A program made the translations under genes and the position numbers. 64,000 nucleotides of DNA. Source: Vibrio inusitatus (lineage in GTDB: Bacteria; Pseudomonadota; Gammaproteobacteria; Enterobacterales; Vibrionaceae). Below, one piece after another: positions 1 to 11,000 of the stretch; the stretch's first letter is position 1; the number at the start of each line of letters is the position of its first letter. The stretch spans positions 1,116,001 to 1,180,000 of the forward strand of contig AP024878.1 of the NCBI GenBank assembly GCA_024346935.1. Reading direction: 5' to 3'. The notes beneath the pieces were generated by a model. That model ran no database searches and was not told the DNA's origin. It saw nothing but the letters and a program-made list of their open reading frames with translations.

Positions 1-143
1 GACGCTGTTTTTCCAACGTAATGATTAGAGCGAACTTGTGCAGTAGATCACCGTTTGTTACAAATTGCGCAGCCTGATACCCCAGTGTTATGGCCGATTA
101 TGATACTATCGAAGCACTATACGCCTTATTTATAATGTGATTA

Positions 144-968
144 ATGACTGCAATAGCTGAATCTAACCCTATCTTATTTCATAAAACTTACCGCCATCCT
201 GAATCTAAGGAATGGGTGGTGTTTGTGCATGGTGCGGGTGGCAGTTCTTCTATTTGGTTTAAGCAAATTAAAGCGTATAAAGAGCATTTCAATATTTTGT
301 TGATAGATCTACGCGGTCACGGCAAATCAAACACCTTATTTCAAGACATCATTAGCAAACGCTATACTTTCGAGTCAGTGACCAAAGACATTGTAAACGT
401 CTTGGATCATTTGAAGATTAAGTCAGCACACTTTGTGGGTATGTCGCTTGGTACTATTATTGTGCGTACCCTAGCAGAGATGGCCTCAGAGCGTGTTAAG
501 TCTATGGTGCTCGGTGGCGCGGTAACCCGTTTTGATACTCGTTCACAGATTTTGGTGAAGCTGGGAGGAATGTTTAAGAACATTATCCCTTATATGTGGC
601 TGTATAGCTTGTTCGCTTGGATCGTAATGCCACAAAAAGGTCAGGTTGAATCTCGTTTAATGTTTGTTCGAGAAGCGAGAAAGTTATGCCAGAAAGAGTT
701 TAAGCGTTGGTTTAAACTGGCATCAGACGTCAACCCAATCATGCGTTATTTCAAGGACAAAGAACTTGATATACCAACACTCTACTTGATGGGCGATAAG
801 GACTATATGTTCATTAAACCGGTTAAAGAGATGGTTTCTGTTCATCAAAACAGCCAGTTAGTTGAGATTGAAGACTGTGGCCATGTGTGTAATGTCGAGC
901 GCCCTGTGGAATTTAATCAACAATCTATTGCATTCATCCAATCAATGGTGGATAGCAAAACAGCATAA
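144..968 (+). CDS. alpha/beta hydrolase family protein
   Basis: A 274-residue protein of the alpha/beta hydrolase fold. The sequence shows the oxyanion-side HGAGGSS motif (about residues 29-35), the nucleophile elbow GMSLG with Ser101, a candidate acid in GDKD (Asp218 or Asp220) and the catalytic His247 in CGHVCN. There is no signal peptide, so it should act in the cytoplasm. The substrate cannot be read from the sequence; esterases, lipases and haloperoxidase-like hydrolases share this layout. The ATG is not preceded by a strong Shine-Dalgarno sequence, so the start is less certain than the family. It converges on the DUF2007 gene with only 9 bases between the stops. Confidence 0.88.
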   Translation: MTAIAESNPILFHKTYRHPESKEWVVFVHGAGGSSSIWFKQIKAYKEHFNILLIDLRGHGKSNTLFQDIISKRYTFESVTKDIVNVLDHLKIKSAHFVGMSLGTIIVRTLAEMASERVKSMVLGGAVTRFDTRSQILVKLGGMFKNIIPYMWLYSLFAWIVMPQKGQVESRLMFVREARKLCQKEFKRWFKLASDVNPIMRYFKDKELDIPTLYLMGDKDYMFIKPVKEMVSVHQNSQLVEIEDCGHVCNVERPVEFNQQSIAFIQSMVDSKTA

Positions 969-977
969 CTTGGCGAT

Positions 978-1292
978 TTAGCTGGCTGAATGTCCGCATT
1001 GCCAGCACAACCCAAATTGCCCTTCATTGACTTCATCACATTCTGCACAGCGCCATTCGCTGTTTGCAGAAGTGCTCACGTTTTGTTCAAACTCTGTAAT
1101 CACAGCTTTAGCTTGTTTATGCTTATGTTCATCAATTAGCCATAAGTACGGCAAACTAGAATCGTCCATTGGCAGTTCGCCCTGTAGACCAAACATACCT
1201 TCTCCTCGGACCTCGACCTGGATGTTATGACTAAGCAAAAGCTCACAAAGTATGTGAGCTTGTGGGGGATTTTGTGCGACAAATAATTTCAT
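978..1292 (-). CDS. DUF2007 protein with C-terminal zinc ribbon
   Basis: A 104-residue protein. Residues 1-70 look like DUF2007, a small ferredoxin-like domain sometimes called a putative signal transducing protein. The C-terminus carries CAEC and CWQC about 12 residues apart, a four-cysteine zinc-ribbon or RanBP-type finger. A good GAGGAAG ribosome binding site precedes the ATG. It follows the TVP38-like gene by 12 bases on the same strand and is probably cotranscribed. Its biochemical role is unknown; the zinc finger suggests binding to protein or nucleic acid, which is inference only. Confidence 0.82.
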   Translation of the reverse strand: MKLFVAQNPPQAHILCELLLSHNIQVEVRGEGMFGLQGELPMDDSSLPYLWLIDEHKHKQAKAVITEFEQNVSTSANSEWRCAECDEVNEGQFGLCWQCGHSAS

Positions 1293-1304
1293 TGTCTTCC
1301 TCTG

Positions 1305-1991
1305 TTATGCTGTGCGTGAACCATTTTGCGGGCGGATTTTGCCCATTACCCATTTGGCAATCAGTGGGAATAGTCCTAACAAGGCAAATGAAGCTAATAC
1401 GGTAGGTGAAACGATCCCAGACAAACTGTCTATCTCTGCTAATTGTGTCCCCGCGTTAAGATACACCATTGTCCCCGCAAGCATGCCTAATTGACTAAAC
1501 ACATAATACTTAGCGATAGAAATCGGTGTGAGCCCCATTAGCAAATTAATCAAGAAAAATGGGAATACAGGAATCAGTCTCAATGAAAACAGATAAAATG
1601 CGCCATCTTTTTCGACACCTTTGTTTATTGTCTCAAGTTTAGAACCAAATTTCGCTTGTACCCAATCGCGCAGTAAGTAACGGCTACTCAAGAAAGCCAA
1701 GGTTGCACCAATGGTACTTGCGAAAGACACCAATAATAAGCTAGTCCAAAATCCAAATAAGGCAGCTCCTAGCAGCGTTACTACTGCGGCACCAGGAATA
1801 GAAAAGGCGGTAATGAATACATAACCAATAAAATACAGAGCCGCAGAAAGCACGAAGTTTTCTTCGATTTGTACATTCAATGCCAGTTGCTGTGCCTTGG
1901 CATTTTCTAGGGTCAGGTATTGACCAAAATTAGCACCAAGTAATACGATGGCAATGACTAAAATTAGTCCGATTATCAGTTTCTTATTCAT
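1305..1991 (-). CDS. TVP38/TMEM64 (VTT domain) inner-membrane protein
   Basis: A 228-residue multi-pass membrane protein of the TVP38/TMEM64 (DedA-like, VTT) family. An N-terminal hydrophobic segment lies at residues 5-22. The family core follows, with small-residue-rich helices around residues 55-110, the polar loop SSRYLLRDW, and the characteristic FSLRLIPVFPFFLINLLMG segment at about residues 135-153. Related proteins take part in lipid scrambling or membrane homeostasis, but the role of the bacterial member is not fixed. It is the first gene of a likely two-gene unit with the DUF2007 gene. The RBS is GGCGGA upstream of the ATG. Confidence 0.88.
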   Translation of the reverse strand: MNKKLIIGLILVIAIVLLGANFGQYLTLENAKAQQLALNVQIEENFVLSAALYFIGYVFITAFSIPGAAVVTLLGAALFGFWTSLLLVSFASTIGATLAFLSSRYLLRDWVQAKFGSKLETINKGVEKDGAFYLFSLRLIPVFPFFLINLLMGLTPISIAKYYVFSQLGMLAGTMVYLNAGTQLAEIDSLSGIVSPTVLASFALLGLFPLIAKWVMGKIRPQNGSRTA

Positions 1992-2103
1992 GATTCCGCC
2001 CTTATCATCCTGAGTAAGTATAGAGACACGACAAACAATAAAAAACTTTCAAATTAATTTATCTCGCCGACTAATAATTCAATACGTAGATTATTTGTTA
2101 ATA

Positions 2104-2283
2104 CGTCATCGTGAACTTGATTCAGTATCTTGGAGAGTGCTTAATCTCGGCATTACCGCTCTCCAAGATACTGGATAACCGCGCTGCGGTTTCCAGTATG
2201 ACGCTATTGTTCGCTTCAATGGCGCACAGTAGCCAGCTACAACCTCCGTCATCCTGAACTTGATTCAGGACCTTAGAGAGTGC
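2104..2283. repeat. cluster of CGTCAT/ATGACG-bounded palindromic repeats
   Basis: Three related units fill the gap downstream of purR. The first begins CGTCATCGTGAACTTGATTC, and the third (2247-2283) begins CGTCATCCTGAACTTGATTC. Between them a palindrome around ATACTGGATAACCGC / GCGGTTTCCAGTAT ends in ATGACG. The units share AGAGTGC tails. Similar units occur near 12.6, 18.2 and 29.1 kb, so this is a dispersed intergenic repeat family (REP- or BIME-like) rather than coding DNA. Confidence 0.75.
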
Positions 2284-2356
2284 CCATGCTAGCAATATGC
2301 ACTCTACTTGAGCCCAGAGTAAGCTCAATGCACATCTGTTATTTCTCACATAAAAC

Positions 2357-2384
2357 AAAAACGGCAGCCCAAGGACTGCCGTTT
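2357..2384 (-). terminator. rho-independent terminator of purR
   Basis: A 10-bp perfect stem AAAACGGCAG / CTGCCGTTTT with an 8-base loop lies 17 bases beyond the purR stop. On the minus strand a T-rich run follows it. Confidence 0.9.
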
Positions 2385-2400
2385 TCAAAGATTCTACGAC

Positions 2401-3417
2401 TTATTCAACATTGAGGTTACGCACACTCGCACGTTCAATCAGCTCTGGATGCATTTCAAAGATACGACGTTCGTGATCTTTGTCTTTAATTCGCTCTAGA
2501 AGAATTTCAAATGCAGTCTTACCCACACGACGTTTAGGTTGGTGGACCGTAGTCAGTGGCGGAGCAAAATAAGCAGCAAGGTCGATATTATCGTATCCAA
2601 TGATCGAAATATCTTCTGGAACTAACAGGCCATGTTGTCGAAGACGACTGATTAAGCCTAATGCCATGATGTCATTAAAACAAAACACTGCAGTAGGGCG
2701 CTGCTCTTCTGGGATAGCGAATAGCTTGTCGGCAGTTTCAACAGCAGTATCACATTCAAAATTGCCCTCGAAAACATGCTTCTCGTCAAAAGCAATATTC
2801 GCTTCTTTTAATGCACGCTTGTAGCCAGAAATACGCTCAATACAAGCAAGCTTCTCTGCCTGACCAGTTAAACACGCAATGCGCTTGTGACCATGCTCAA
2901 CAAGATATTTAGTCGCTAAATAGCCACCTTCTTCTGAGTTATCAATGATCTTGTCCGCAGATGAAGATTCAGGACCCCAGTCCATGACGACTTTTGGGAT
3001 ACCAGGATGAGAGTCTAACATTCCACGTAATTCTTCAGTCAGATCAGAACACATGACCAAAATACCGTCGACACGTTTTTCGGCAAGCATGCGGATGTAG
3101 TCACGTTGCTTCTCATACAGCCCACCAGTGTTGCACAGAATAAGGGTATATCCTTGGCGGTAACAGTAGCTTTCTACGCCATCAACCACTTCGGCAAAAA
3201 ATGGGTTCGTTGACTGAGTTACCAACATGCCTATGGTACGGGTGGTGTTACATTTAAGACTACGAGCCACTGCACTTGGTGCATAATTAAGCTCTTTTAC
3301 TGCTTCCATCACACGCTCTTGGGTTGCTTCTGCAACAAAGCGGGTTTTGTTAATAACGTGGGAAACAGTGGTAGTGGACACACCAGCTAGCTTTGCGACG
3401 TCTTTAATGGTTGCCAT
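2401..3417 (-). CDS. purR: HTH-type purine repressor PurR (LacI family)
   Basis: A 338-residue LacI-family repressor, close to the 341 residues of E. coli PurR. The N-terminal DNA-binding domain has the recognition motif [18 protein letters not shown] (about residues 5-22) and the LacI hinge helix near residues 48-56. A periplasmic-binding-protein-like effector domain follows and ends in VRNLNVE. In the family, hypoxanthine or guanine binding makes the dimer bind PUR operators and repress purine synthesis. A matching operator lies in its own upstream region, which suggests autoregulation. The RBS is AAGG six bases before the ATG. A strong terminator follows. Confidence 0.95.
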   Translation of the reverse strand: MATIKDVAKLAGVSTTTVSHVINKTRFVAEATQERVMEAVKELNYAPSAVARSLKCNTTRTIGMLVTQSTNPFFAEVVDGVESYCYRQGYTLILCNTGGLYEKQRDYIRMLAEKRVDGILVMCSDLTEELRGMLDSHPGIPKVVMDWGPESSSADKIIDNSEEGGYLATKYLVEHGHKRIACLTGQAEKLACIERISGYKRALKEANIAFDEKHVFEGNFECDTAVETADKLFAIPEEQRPTAVFCFNDIMALGLISRLRQHGLLVPEDISIIGYDNIDLAAYFAPPLTTVHQPKRRVGKTAFEILLERIKDKDHERRIFEMHPELIERASVRNLNVE

Positions 3418-3490
3418 GCGATACCTTGTAAAGAAAACCGAGGGTTATTGAAAATAGAATGTTAGGAAGAGGTTAGCACTCTAGCCCTAT

Positions 3491-3506
3491 ACTGCAAACG
3501 ATTGCG
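3491..3506 (-). promoter_or_regulatory. PurR operator upstream of purR
   Basis: The 12-mer GCAAACGATTGC at 3494-3505 differs by one base from the GCAAACGTTTGC core of the PurR operator and is nearly palindromic. It sits 77 bases upstream of the purR start. It is a likely autoregulatory site, as known in E. coli; the activity here is inference. Confidence 0.8.
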
Positions 3507-3565
3507 CCGGGCAGTCTAGCCATAAATACAAGTGCTGACAATGCATTTATGGCCATAATGTGAAT

Positions 3566-4216
3566 CTATTGTTGATTGCCAAGATAGCGACAATCTAATT
3601 CACAGAAGTTAACAAGCAGTTCGGCGACTGAAGAATAAAAGCCAAACTCGTCGTACTGTGCACAATTTTCCGAAAACTGCGGAATCCAAGACAGAATATG
3701 TTCTTCTATTAACGCCTTTTGCTCTGCCAGTGCCTCTTCAAGATGAGACTCTTGTTCTAGCTCATTGCAGCGGATAATCAGGTTACCCAGAAAGTCCAAC
3801 TCTAACGCTAGGTGATCGGCAGGTTCGTTGAAATTTTTGTCCACTTCAATGCCTTTTTCAAGCATTAGCTGCGCCATATCTTGAGCAGGCTTGCCATTAA
3901 GAAGCTTACTTTCATCCAGATAGATAGACGCGTAGGGCAGTGCGGCATACTTATCTGACGTCAAAAATAAATCACAAAAATCGGCCGCTAATTCAAGTTG
4001 AGCATCCTCTCTCACTTGAAGACGATTGAGTGCATCAATTACGCGTTCTACCGACTTAACCAATTCTTCATTTTCAGCAAGCCCGCCTAAAAATCCTCGG
4101 ACTTCGGCAGATTGGTAGGCCTTTAAATCTTCTTCGGTCAGTTCTTTAGAGAACAGACTTGAAAACCACCAATAGATTTCAGCACGCTGTTCGTTGAACT
4201 GTTTTAGTTCTTGCAT
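3566..4216 (-). CDS. torD: TMAO reductase chaperone TorD
   Basis: A TorD-family cytoplasmic chaperone of 216 residues. In the family it binds apo-TorA and its Tat signal, protects it, and aids molybdenum-cofactor insertion before export. The all-helical protein carries the family signature [13 protein letters not shown] (Glu131, Asp134, His135) and a conserved Trp-Ser-Leu-Phe block near the N-terminus. A GTG start at 4228 would add four residues; the ATG at 4216 is preferred because GTGGA lies seven bases upstream. Its client torA sits about 11.5 kb away, so torD is uncoupled from torECA here. Confidence 0.9.
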   Translation of the reverse strand: MQELKQFNEQRAEIYWWFSSLFSKELTEEDLKAYQSAEVRGFLGGLAENEELVKSVERVIDALNRLQVREDAQLELAADFCDLFLTSDKYAALPYASIYLDESKLLNGKPAQDMAQLMLEKGIEVDKNFNEPADHLALELDFLGNLIIRCNELEQESHLEEALAEQKALIEEHILSWIPQFSENCAQYDEFGFYSSVAELLVNFCELDCRYLGNQQ

Positions 4217-4246
4217 AGATAAATCCACTTCCTTGACACAAATGAA

Positions 4247-4270
4247 AAGGCTACCTGTGTAGATAGCCTT
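4247..4270 (-). terminator. likely terminator of elyC
   Basis: Stem AAGGCTA / TAGCCTT with extra inner pairing. On the minus strand it is followed by TTTTCATTT. It lies between the elyC stop and the torD start. Confidence 0.7.
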
Positions 4271-4304
4271 AACGTGTTAGATATAGTCTTAAATTATGAA
4301 TCAG

Positions 4305-5072
4305 TTAGTTGGAGCTGACAAGATCTCGTATCTTCTGCCACCAAATCCCCATGGTTTCGTGCCAATAACGCTCAGTTTGTTCGAGATAACGAGCTTGTGG
4401 CGTATATTTGACCCATGCCTGATTGATATTCGATTGTGCTAAGTAATTGGTCGGTGCTGGCAGTGGCTCAAGACCGGCACTGTGGAACTCCCCTAAAGCT
4501 CTGTCCATATGGCTAGCTGAAGTCACAAGGGCTAGGCTTTTTTGACCGACAAATCCAGCCGCTTGTCTTGCCTCTTCCCATGTGTCTTGCGCTGTTTCTA
4601 AAAGAATGATGTCAGATTTTGCGACACCCAATGCTAAAGCTACCGTCGCCATCATGCGTGCTTGACTCATTTCTGAGCCTCCGTCGTACCCAGACAAGAT
4701 AAGCTTGGCTCCTGGGTACATACGTAAAATACGGATACCCTCGCTTAAGCGCATCAATGCAGTACGACTGAGCTCTGAAGTAGGCGGAATCTCAGGGTCT
4801 ACTACGTGTCCACTGCCCAACACCATGACATAATCTAGGCTCTCTGAAGGCGGTAAAAAGGCAGTGTATTTTCGTTCTAAAGGCTTAAGGAGTGAGGTTG
4901 AGATTGGTTGGAATGAAATAGCAAAGATCGACATCAGCGAGATAAAGATGAAGATACAGCCAGCTTTATGCCTTCGTGTAAACATAACGAGCGCTAATCC
5001 CACAAAGCCAACCAACAACATTGCGGGCAGTGGCATAAGAAAAGCTGTGATGATTTTTTTCAGTTCAAACAT
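4305..5072 (-). CDS. elyC: envelope biogenesis factor ElyC (DUF218)
   Basis: A 255-residue inner-membrane protein of the ElyC/SanA/YdcF (DUF218) family. Two hydrophobic helices occupy about residues 5-28 and 35-55. A DUF218 domain follows, with the start motif YVMVLGSGH, a central LILSGYDGGSE and the late ALVTSASHMDRA segment. In E. coli ElyC supports cell-envelope integrity and peptidoglycan precursor use at low temperature. A TTG at 5087 would extend the frame by five residues. The ATG at 5072 matches the known N-terminus of the family better. The gene is divergent from cmoM. Confidence 0.9.
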   Translation of the reverse strand: MFELKKIITAFLMPLPAMLLVGFVGLALVMFTRRHKAGCIFIFISLMSIFAISFQPISTSLLKPLERKYTAFLPPSESLDYVMVLGSGHVVDPEIPPTSELSRTALMRLSEGIRILRMYPGAKLILSGYDGGSEMSQARMMATVALALGVAKSDIILLETAQDTWEEARQAAGFVGQKSLALVTSASHMDRALGEFHSAGLEPLPAPTNYLAQSNINQAWVKYTPQARYLEQTERYWHETMGIWWQKIRDLVSSN

Positions 5073-5251
5073 GTTGAGATAAACCAATTCCTAGGTTAAG
5101 TGAGGCAAAAAATGTGTCACGGGAATAAATGCTCCGCATTTGGCCGTTTTTTTAGTCGATCGAAGAGTCAAATCAACGACAGCGCTTTATTCTTGACGTC
5201 CTTGTGACACAATACGAAACACTCTTAAATAACATCATACCTTAAATAAAA

Positions 5252-6037
5252 GTGACACAAGATCGTAATTTCGATGACATTGCCCATAAATTTGCCGAAA
5301 ATATTTATGGTTCGGACAAAGGTAATATACGTCAGACTATCGTCTGGGAAGATTTGCAGCAAATCATAACCCAGATTGGTGGCGACTCGAAACCCCTGAC
5401 CGTACTTGATGCAGGAGGTGGGTTAGCTCAAATGTCACAAAAGTTGGCACAGCAAGGTCATAAAATTATTTTGTGTGATGTGTCTAACGAAATGCTTTCG
5501 TTAGCTAAGCAAGATATTGCACAAAAAGGTTTGCTAGAGCAGTATCAGTTTATACACGCGCCGGTTCAAGAGTTGGATAAACATATCGAATATCCCGTGG
5601 ATTTAATACTGTTTCATGCGGTAATGGAATGGCTAGTAAATCCCAAACAAGCGCTTCAGAAATTAATGAGTCACGTCGCCCCTGGTGGCATGGCATCGAT
5701 TATGTTTTATAACCACCACGGATTGGTGATGAAAAACGTAATTTGCGGCAACATACCTCATGTATTGCAGGGAATGCCCCATCGTAAACGGTTTAAGTTG
5801 CAACCTCAGAAAGGGTTGTTACCTGAAGATGTATACCAATGGTTACAGCAATGTGATTTACGCATTTGTGGTAAATCAGGAATCCGATCTTTTCATGATT
5901 ACATTGGATTTACCCAGTATGTGGGTGATTACAGTCAACAAGAATTGATGCAACTTGAACAGCAATTATGCAGAACTGAGCCCTACCTTTCGTTAGGAAG
6001 ATACATTCATGTATGGGTTCAGAAGGAACAACAGTAG
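5252..6037 (+). CDS. cmoM: tRNA 5-carboxymethoxyuridine methyltransferase CmoM
   Basis: A 261-residue class I SAM-dependent methyltransferase, formerly SmtA. The SAM motif I VLDAGGGLAQ lies at about residues 48-57, and the acidic motif II CDVSNEML follows. CmoM methylates cmo5U34 to mcmo5U in certain tRNAs, which widens wobble decoding. The frame starts with GTG and has only a weak Shine-Dalgarno sequence. It is the first gene of the cmoM-mukF-mukE-mukB operon, the same order as in E. coli. Its stop lies in the RBS region of mukF. The upstream pathway enzyme gene cmoA is found separately at 20.4 kb. Confidence 0.92.
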   Translation: MTQDRNFDDIAHKFAENIYGSDKGNIRQTIVWEDLQQIITQIGGDSKPLTVLDAGGGLAQMSQKLAQQGHKIILCDVSNEMLSLAKQDIAQKGLLEQYQFIHAPVQELDKHIEYPVDLILFHAVMEWLVNPKQALQKLMSHVAPGGMASIMFYNHHGLVMKNVICGNIPHVLQGMPHRKRFKLQPQKGLLPEDVYQWLQQCDLRICGKSGIRSFHDYIGFTQYVGDYSQQELMQLEQQLCRTEPYLSLGRYIHVWVQKEQQ

Positions 6038-6045
6038 GGAACTGG

Positions 6046-7398
6046 ATGAGTCAACTCTCCCAAGAAGGGCAACAAAACGATCAAGTCACCGTAGATGAGT
6101 TGGTCGGGTGGGTTAAACAACATGATTTTTCCCTTAATTTAAGCAGCGAACACTTGAGCTTTTTGGTCGGTATCGCCCTGTTAAGTCAAGAGCGTTTTGA
6201 TGAAGAACTGGGTGAAGGCGAACTGCACGATGTATTTAACATTGTTCAGCGCGAGTTTAGTGGTACTGAAAGCTCAGGAAATGCAACGTTCAAGGCCAAT
6301 AATGCGATTAACAGTTTGGTGGCACAAAGACTACTCAGTCGATTTACCAGTGAAGGACAAGAAGGCAGCAGTATCTATCGCCTGTCTCCTTTGGCTGTGG
6401 GTATTTCTGAGTATTATTTGAGGCATCGCCAATTTTCGAAGCTTAAGTTATCCATTCAGCTGACCTTAGCCGGTAAAGAGCTAACGAATGTGGTGACTAT
6501 TGCAGAAGATGATCCGACTGTTGAAGGCTGGCGCCGAGATATTTATGGCACGCTTAAGTTTTCTGTGGCTGAGATCTTTGACCAGATCGACCTAAACCAA
6601 AGGGTAATGGACGAAGAGCAAGGTCAAGTAAAAACGCAAATAGCAGAACTGTTGAATCAAGATTGGCGCGAGGCCATCAGTCAATGTGAAAACTTGCTAT
6701 CTGCAACCTCAAATACCTTAACTGAGCTGCAATCCTCCTTGCAGGCTGCCGGCGATGAGTTGCAGTCTCAGCTTCTGACTTTACAACAAGTCGTGTACGG
6801 CAATGAAGACCTGGACTATATCGATGCGGTATTGTTTAGCTTGCAAGTAAAACTCGACCGAATTATTAGCTGGGGCCAGCAATCCATCGATTTATGGATC
6901 GGTTACGACCGTCACGTGCATAAATTTATTCGTACCGCGATTGATATGGATAAAAACCGTGCCTTTAGCCAAAGGCTTCGTCAGTCTATTCAAGACTTTG
7001 GAGTCAACTCATGGCTGCTGACCTTTGCGGATGCTGAACGCTTAAGAGACCTAAGAGATGAATCTATGGTGCTTAAAAATGATGAAGCGTTAGGCGAATT
7101 GCCACCAGAGGTCGAGTATCAAGAGATGCTACAGGTAACCAATGAGTTGGCCGAGCAAGTTAAAGGTATGCTGAAAAATCATAAAAACCAGGGAGCGAAA
7201 ATCGACCTTGGTGAGGTACTGCGCAACTATCTTGCCACTCACCCACAAGCGAGTCATTTTGATTTGGCTCGAATGGTAGTCGACCAAGCGGTGCGCTTGG
7301 GTTACTCAGAACAAGACTACGCAGCCATTCAGCCAGATTGGCAGTCGATTAACGAATATGGTGCAAAGGTACAAGCAAATGTCATCAACAAATTCTGA
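6046..7398 (+). CDS. mukF: chromosome partition protein MukF (kleisin)
   Basis: A 450-residue kleisin of the MukBEF condensin, which loops and segregates the chromosome. It has an N-terminal winged-helix dimerisation domain (residues 1-120), a helical middle region that binds the MukB neck, and a C-terminal winged helix that binds the MukB head. The block [20 protein letters not shown] is nearly invariant in the family. The ATG at 6046 is chosen because AGGGA lies five bases upstream and the start MSQ.. fits family members; an in-frame ATG at 6013 lies inside cmoM. The gene overlaps mukE by 20 bases. Confidence 0.96.
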   Translation: MSQLSQEGQQNDQVTVDELVGWVKQHDFSLNLSSEHLSFLVGIALLSQERFDEELGEGELHDVFNIVQREFSGTESSGNATFKANNAINSLVAQRLLSRFTSEGQEGSSIYRLSPLAVGISEYYLRHRQFSKLKLSIQLTLAGKELTNVVTIAEDDPTVEGWRRDIYGTLKFSVAEIFDQIDLNQRVMDEEQGQVKTQIAELLNQDWREAISQCENLLSATSNTLTELQSSLQAAGDELQSQLLTLQQVVYGNEDLDYIDAVLFSLQVKLDRIISWGQQSIDLWIGYDRHVHKFIRTAIDMDKNRAFSQRLRQSIQDFGVNSWLLTFADAERLRDLRDESMVLKNDEALGELPPEVEYQEMLQVTNELAEQVKGMLKNHKNQGAKIDLGEVLRNYLATHPQASHFDLARMVVDQAVRLGYSEQDYAAIQPDWQSINEYGAKVQANVINKF

Positions 7399-8071
7399 TA
7401 TGTATATGCCAGAGAACCTAGTACGAGCGATTGCAAATCCGCTGTTTCCTGTATTGGATAGCCTGCTTCGCTCAGGTCGTCACATTACTCAAGACGATAT
7501 GGATAACCATGCACTCTTGTGTGATTTCGAAACCGATCTAATGCTGTTTTATCAGCGTTACAACACTGAATTAGTGCGCGCGCCAGAAGGTTTTTTCTAC
7601 CTGCGCCCACGTTCAACAACTTTGATTAACCGTAGCGTGCTATCTGAACTAGATATGCTAGTGGGCAAAGTGTTGTGTTTCTTATATCTCAGTCCAGAGC
7701 GCTTGGCTCAAGAAGGCATCTTTAGTAACCAAGAGATGTTTGAAGAGTTGCTGTCTATTGCGGATCACCAGACTTTAATGAAGTTTGTAACCAACAAAGC
7801 AACCGGTACTGATCTGGATAAAGAAAAGCTGTACGACAAGGTTCGTACGTCACTGCGTCGTTTGAAGCGTCTAGGGATGCTTCTACCGATTGGTGAGGGT
7901 GATAAATTCCGCATCAGTGAAGCGGTATTCCGTTTTGGTGCTGATGTTCGAGTTGGTGACGATGTTCAGCAAGCACAAATGCGTTTAATTAGAGATGGTG
8001 AAGCCGTACCTTCAGAAGAAGTACAACAAGGCACCCTGCTAGATGAGTCTGAGAGTGAGGAACAAGCATGA
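7379..8071 (+). CDS. mukE: chromosome partition protein MukE
   Basis: A 230-residue KITE-type subunit of MukBEF built of tandem winged-helix domains; it binds MukF and bridges to DNA. The start MSSTN and the blocks [19 protein letters not shown] and [16 protein letters not shown] match the family closely. The start at 7379 lies inside the 3' end of mukF, a translational coupling. An ATG at 7358 in the same frame is less likely. The stop overlaps the mukB start by four bases (ATGA). The C-terminus is acidic, as is usual. Confidence 0.96.
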   Translation: MSSTNSDMYMPENLVRAIANPLFPVLDSLLRSGRHITQDDMDNHALLCDFETDLMLFYQRYNTELVRAPEGFFYLRPRSTTLINRSVLSELDMLVGKVLCFLYLSPERLAQEGIFSNQEMFEELLSIADHQTLMKFVTNKATGTDLDKEKLYDKVRTSLRRLKRLGMLLPIGEGDKFRISEAVFRFGADVRVGDDVQQAQMRLIRDGEAVPSEEVQQGTLLDESESEEQA

Positions 8072-11000
8072 TTGAAAGAGGAAAATATCAATCACTGACG
8101 ATGGTGAACTGGAACGGTTTCTTCGCGCGTACCTTTGACATCGATGGTCTTGTAACCACACTTTCTGGTGGTAACGGTGCGGGTAAGTCGACCACTATGG
8201 CGGCGTTTATCACCACTTTAATTCCAGATCAAAGCCTACTGCATTTTAGAAACACTACTGAAGCGGGTAGTTCGCAAGCCTCTAGAGATAAGGGCTTGTA
8301 CGGTAAATTACAGCCGGGTGTGTGTTATTCAGCGCTAGAGGTTGTTAACTCTCGTAATCAGCGTCTGGTATTTGCGGTTAAATTGCAGCAAATAGCAGGT
8401 CGAGACAAGAAAGTCGATATCAAACCGTTTGTTATTCAAGGACTGCCGAGTTCAATCAAGGCCTCGCAGTTGTTTATCGAGACGGTGAATGAGACTCAGG
8501 CTAAGGTTTGTCAGTTAAATGAGGTAAAAGAGCGTGTTGCTCAAATAGAAGGTGCTCAATTTAAGGCCTTTAACTCTATTACTGATTACCATGCTCAGAT
8601 GTTTGATTTTGGCGTTGTACCGAAGAAGTTGCGTAACTCGAGTGACCGCTCGAAGTTTTATCGCCTAATTGAAGCATCATTATACGGCGGTATCTCAAGT
8701 ACCATTACTCGCTCTTTACGTGACTACTTATTGCCTCAAAATGGCGGCGTTAAGAAAGCATTCCAAGATATGGAATCGGCGCTGCGTGAAAACCGTATCA
8801 CTCTAGAGGCGATTAAAAATACTCAGGCAGATCGTGATCTATTTAAGCATCTACTCACTGAATCGACCAATTACGTGGCAGCAGATTACATGCGCCATGC
8901 TAATCAGCGTCGTTCAAAGCTAGAAGCGACCTTAGGTTTACGAGCAGAACTGTTTAGCAACCGCCAGCAAATTATTGATAACAATGCGCTGCTTAATACA
9001 ACCCAGCAGCAACTTGAAACGGTGCTAGAAGAGCACTCTGCATTAGAGCAAGACCATCAGTCGGCTATTGATTACTTGCAGTTAGTTCAAAATGCACTTC
9101 AGCAGCAACAGAAAATTGCTCGCTATGAAGAAGACTTAATTGAACTAAGCGAGCGTCTTGAAGAGCAAATCATGGTTGTGGAAGAGGCTCAAGAGGCCCT
9201 TATCATGGCGGAAGAGCAAAGCGAACTGACTGAGCAAGAGGTAGATAGTCTTAAATCTCAGCTCGCTGATTATCAACAAGCACTAGATGTTCAGCAAACC
9301 CGCGCTTTGCAATATCAACAAGCGGTCAAAGCACTTGAAGAAACTCGAGTGCTGTGTGATTTGGATATTGAATCTGTAGACCAGATCCCAGCATTAATTG
9401 CAGAGCTAACGACGCAGCAGCAAAAGAAAACCCAGCAAATTCTATCGCTAAAGCACAAGCTAGATATTAATTCTGCAGGTGTAGAGCAGTTCAACAAAGC
9501 CTTTGAATTGGTTAAGCATCTTGACCCTGACTGTGAGCGCAGTAATGCAGCACTTTTTGCCAAGAATGCGTTGGCAAAAGCGGTTACCGCTAACAATGAT
9601 GCTCAGCAACTGACGCATTGGCAGTCACAAAAACAAGACCTAACCAAAGCAGTAGCTAAACAACAAGCCGTTCGCTCATTGGTGAGCGATTATCAGCAGC
9701 AATTTGCTACTTTGCTTGTTGATGAAGCGGATCTTGAAGTGGAATATGAACGTCAATCTCAAACCATTGAGACGGCGGAGCAAAGCATTGAATCGGGTCG
9801 TGAAAACTTGATTGAGATGCGTCGCAATGAACAGCAAATCAATTCTGAGATCCAACGTTTCGAAACGATAGCACCTCGCTGGATTAAAGCTAATGATGCT
9901 CTCAATCAACTAAGTGAGCAGACTGACGCAGATCTTAACAATGCGCATTCGGTGATGGCTTCAATGCAGCTAGTGTTGGAGTCAGAAAAAGCCTTATTGT
10001 CAACTAAGGATGGATTGGCGATTCGTCGCACTCAAGTTGAGAAGGAAATTGAAGCGTTAGGCACACCAGGTGGTGCAAACGACGCTCGTCTTAAGGCATT
10101 AGCGGATAGTCTAGGTGGTGTTCTCCTTTCTGAGATTTACGACGATATTACCTTAGAAGATGCACCGTACTTTAGCGCAATGTATGGTCCGGCTCGTCAC
10201 GCTATCGTGGTATCAGATATGAGCGGCGTGAAAGAGCGTTTAGTTGAGTTTGATGACTGCCCTGATGATGTATATATCTTAGAAGGTGACGTAGATGCCT
10301 TTGATGAAAGTCAGTTTGAGGTAGAAGAATTCGAAGGCGCAGTATGCGTTCAAGTAAGCGAACAACAGTTGCGTTTCTCGCGCTTCCCTAAAGTTCCTTT
10401 ATTTGGGCGAGCGGCACGTGAATCTCGTTTAGAAATACTTCGAGAAGAGCGTGACCAATTAATTGAAGACTACGCTAAAGCTTCTTTTGATGCGCAAAAA
10501 GCGCAGCGTCTATACCAAGCATTTAACGATTTTGTGGCAAATCATGCTCAAGTGGCATTTGAAGACGATCCAGAGCAAAGCATTAGCTCATTGCGAAACC
10601 AACGTAATACTCTGATTGAAAAGCTATCAACAACACAATCTGCAGAAACAGAGTACAAGGCCGCATTAGCGAAAGCGAAGAAAGCATTGTCTGCGCTAGA
10701 TAAGATTACGCCGTCTCTGCACTTGCTTGAAGACGAGTCGTTAAGCGAACGTTTAGAGGAAATTGAGCAGAAGTTAGAATTGTTGTCTGAGAGCAAACGC
10801 TACCTTGACCAATTTGGTCAGACGTTACAAAAACTGGAGCCGATTGCCAATGCACTTGAGGCTGATCCTGAGCAGTTTGACGCTATTCAAGCAGAATATG
10901 AAGCTTTGGACCAAGCACTTCAACTCAACAAACAGAAGGCTTTCGCACTTTCGAATGTCTTGGGACGAAAAGCTCACTTTGCTTATGCTGACTCAGTAAA

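Noticed and set aside
2122..2388. Minus-strand open frame of 88 codons after purR
   Set aside because: It lies entirely in the palindromic repeat cluster and runs over the purR terminator; the composition follows the repeats, not a protein.
6013..6045. Earlier ATG for mukF at 6013
   Set aside because: It lies inside cmoM without a Shine-Dalgarno sequence and adds residues not seen at MukF N-termini.
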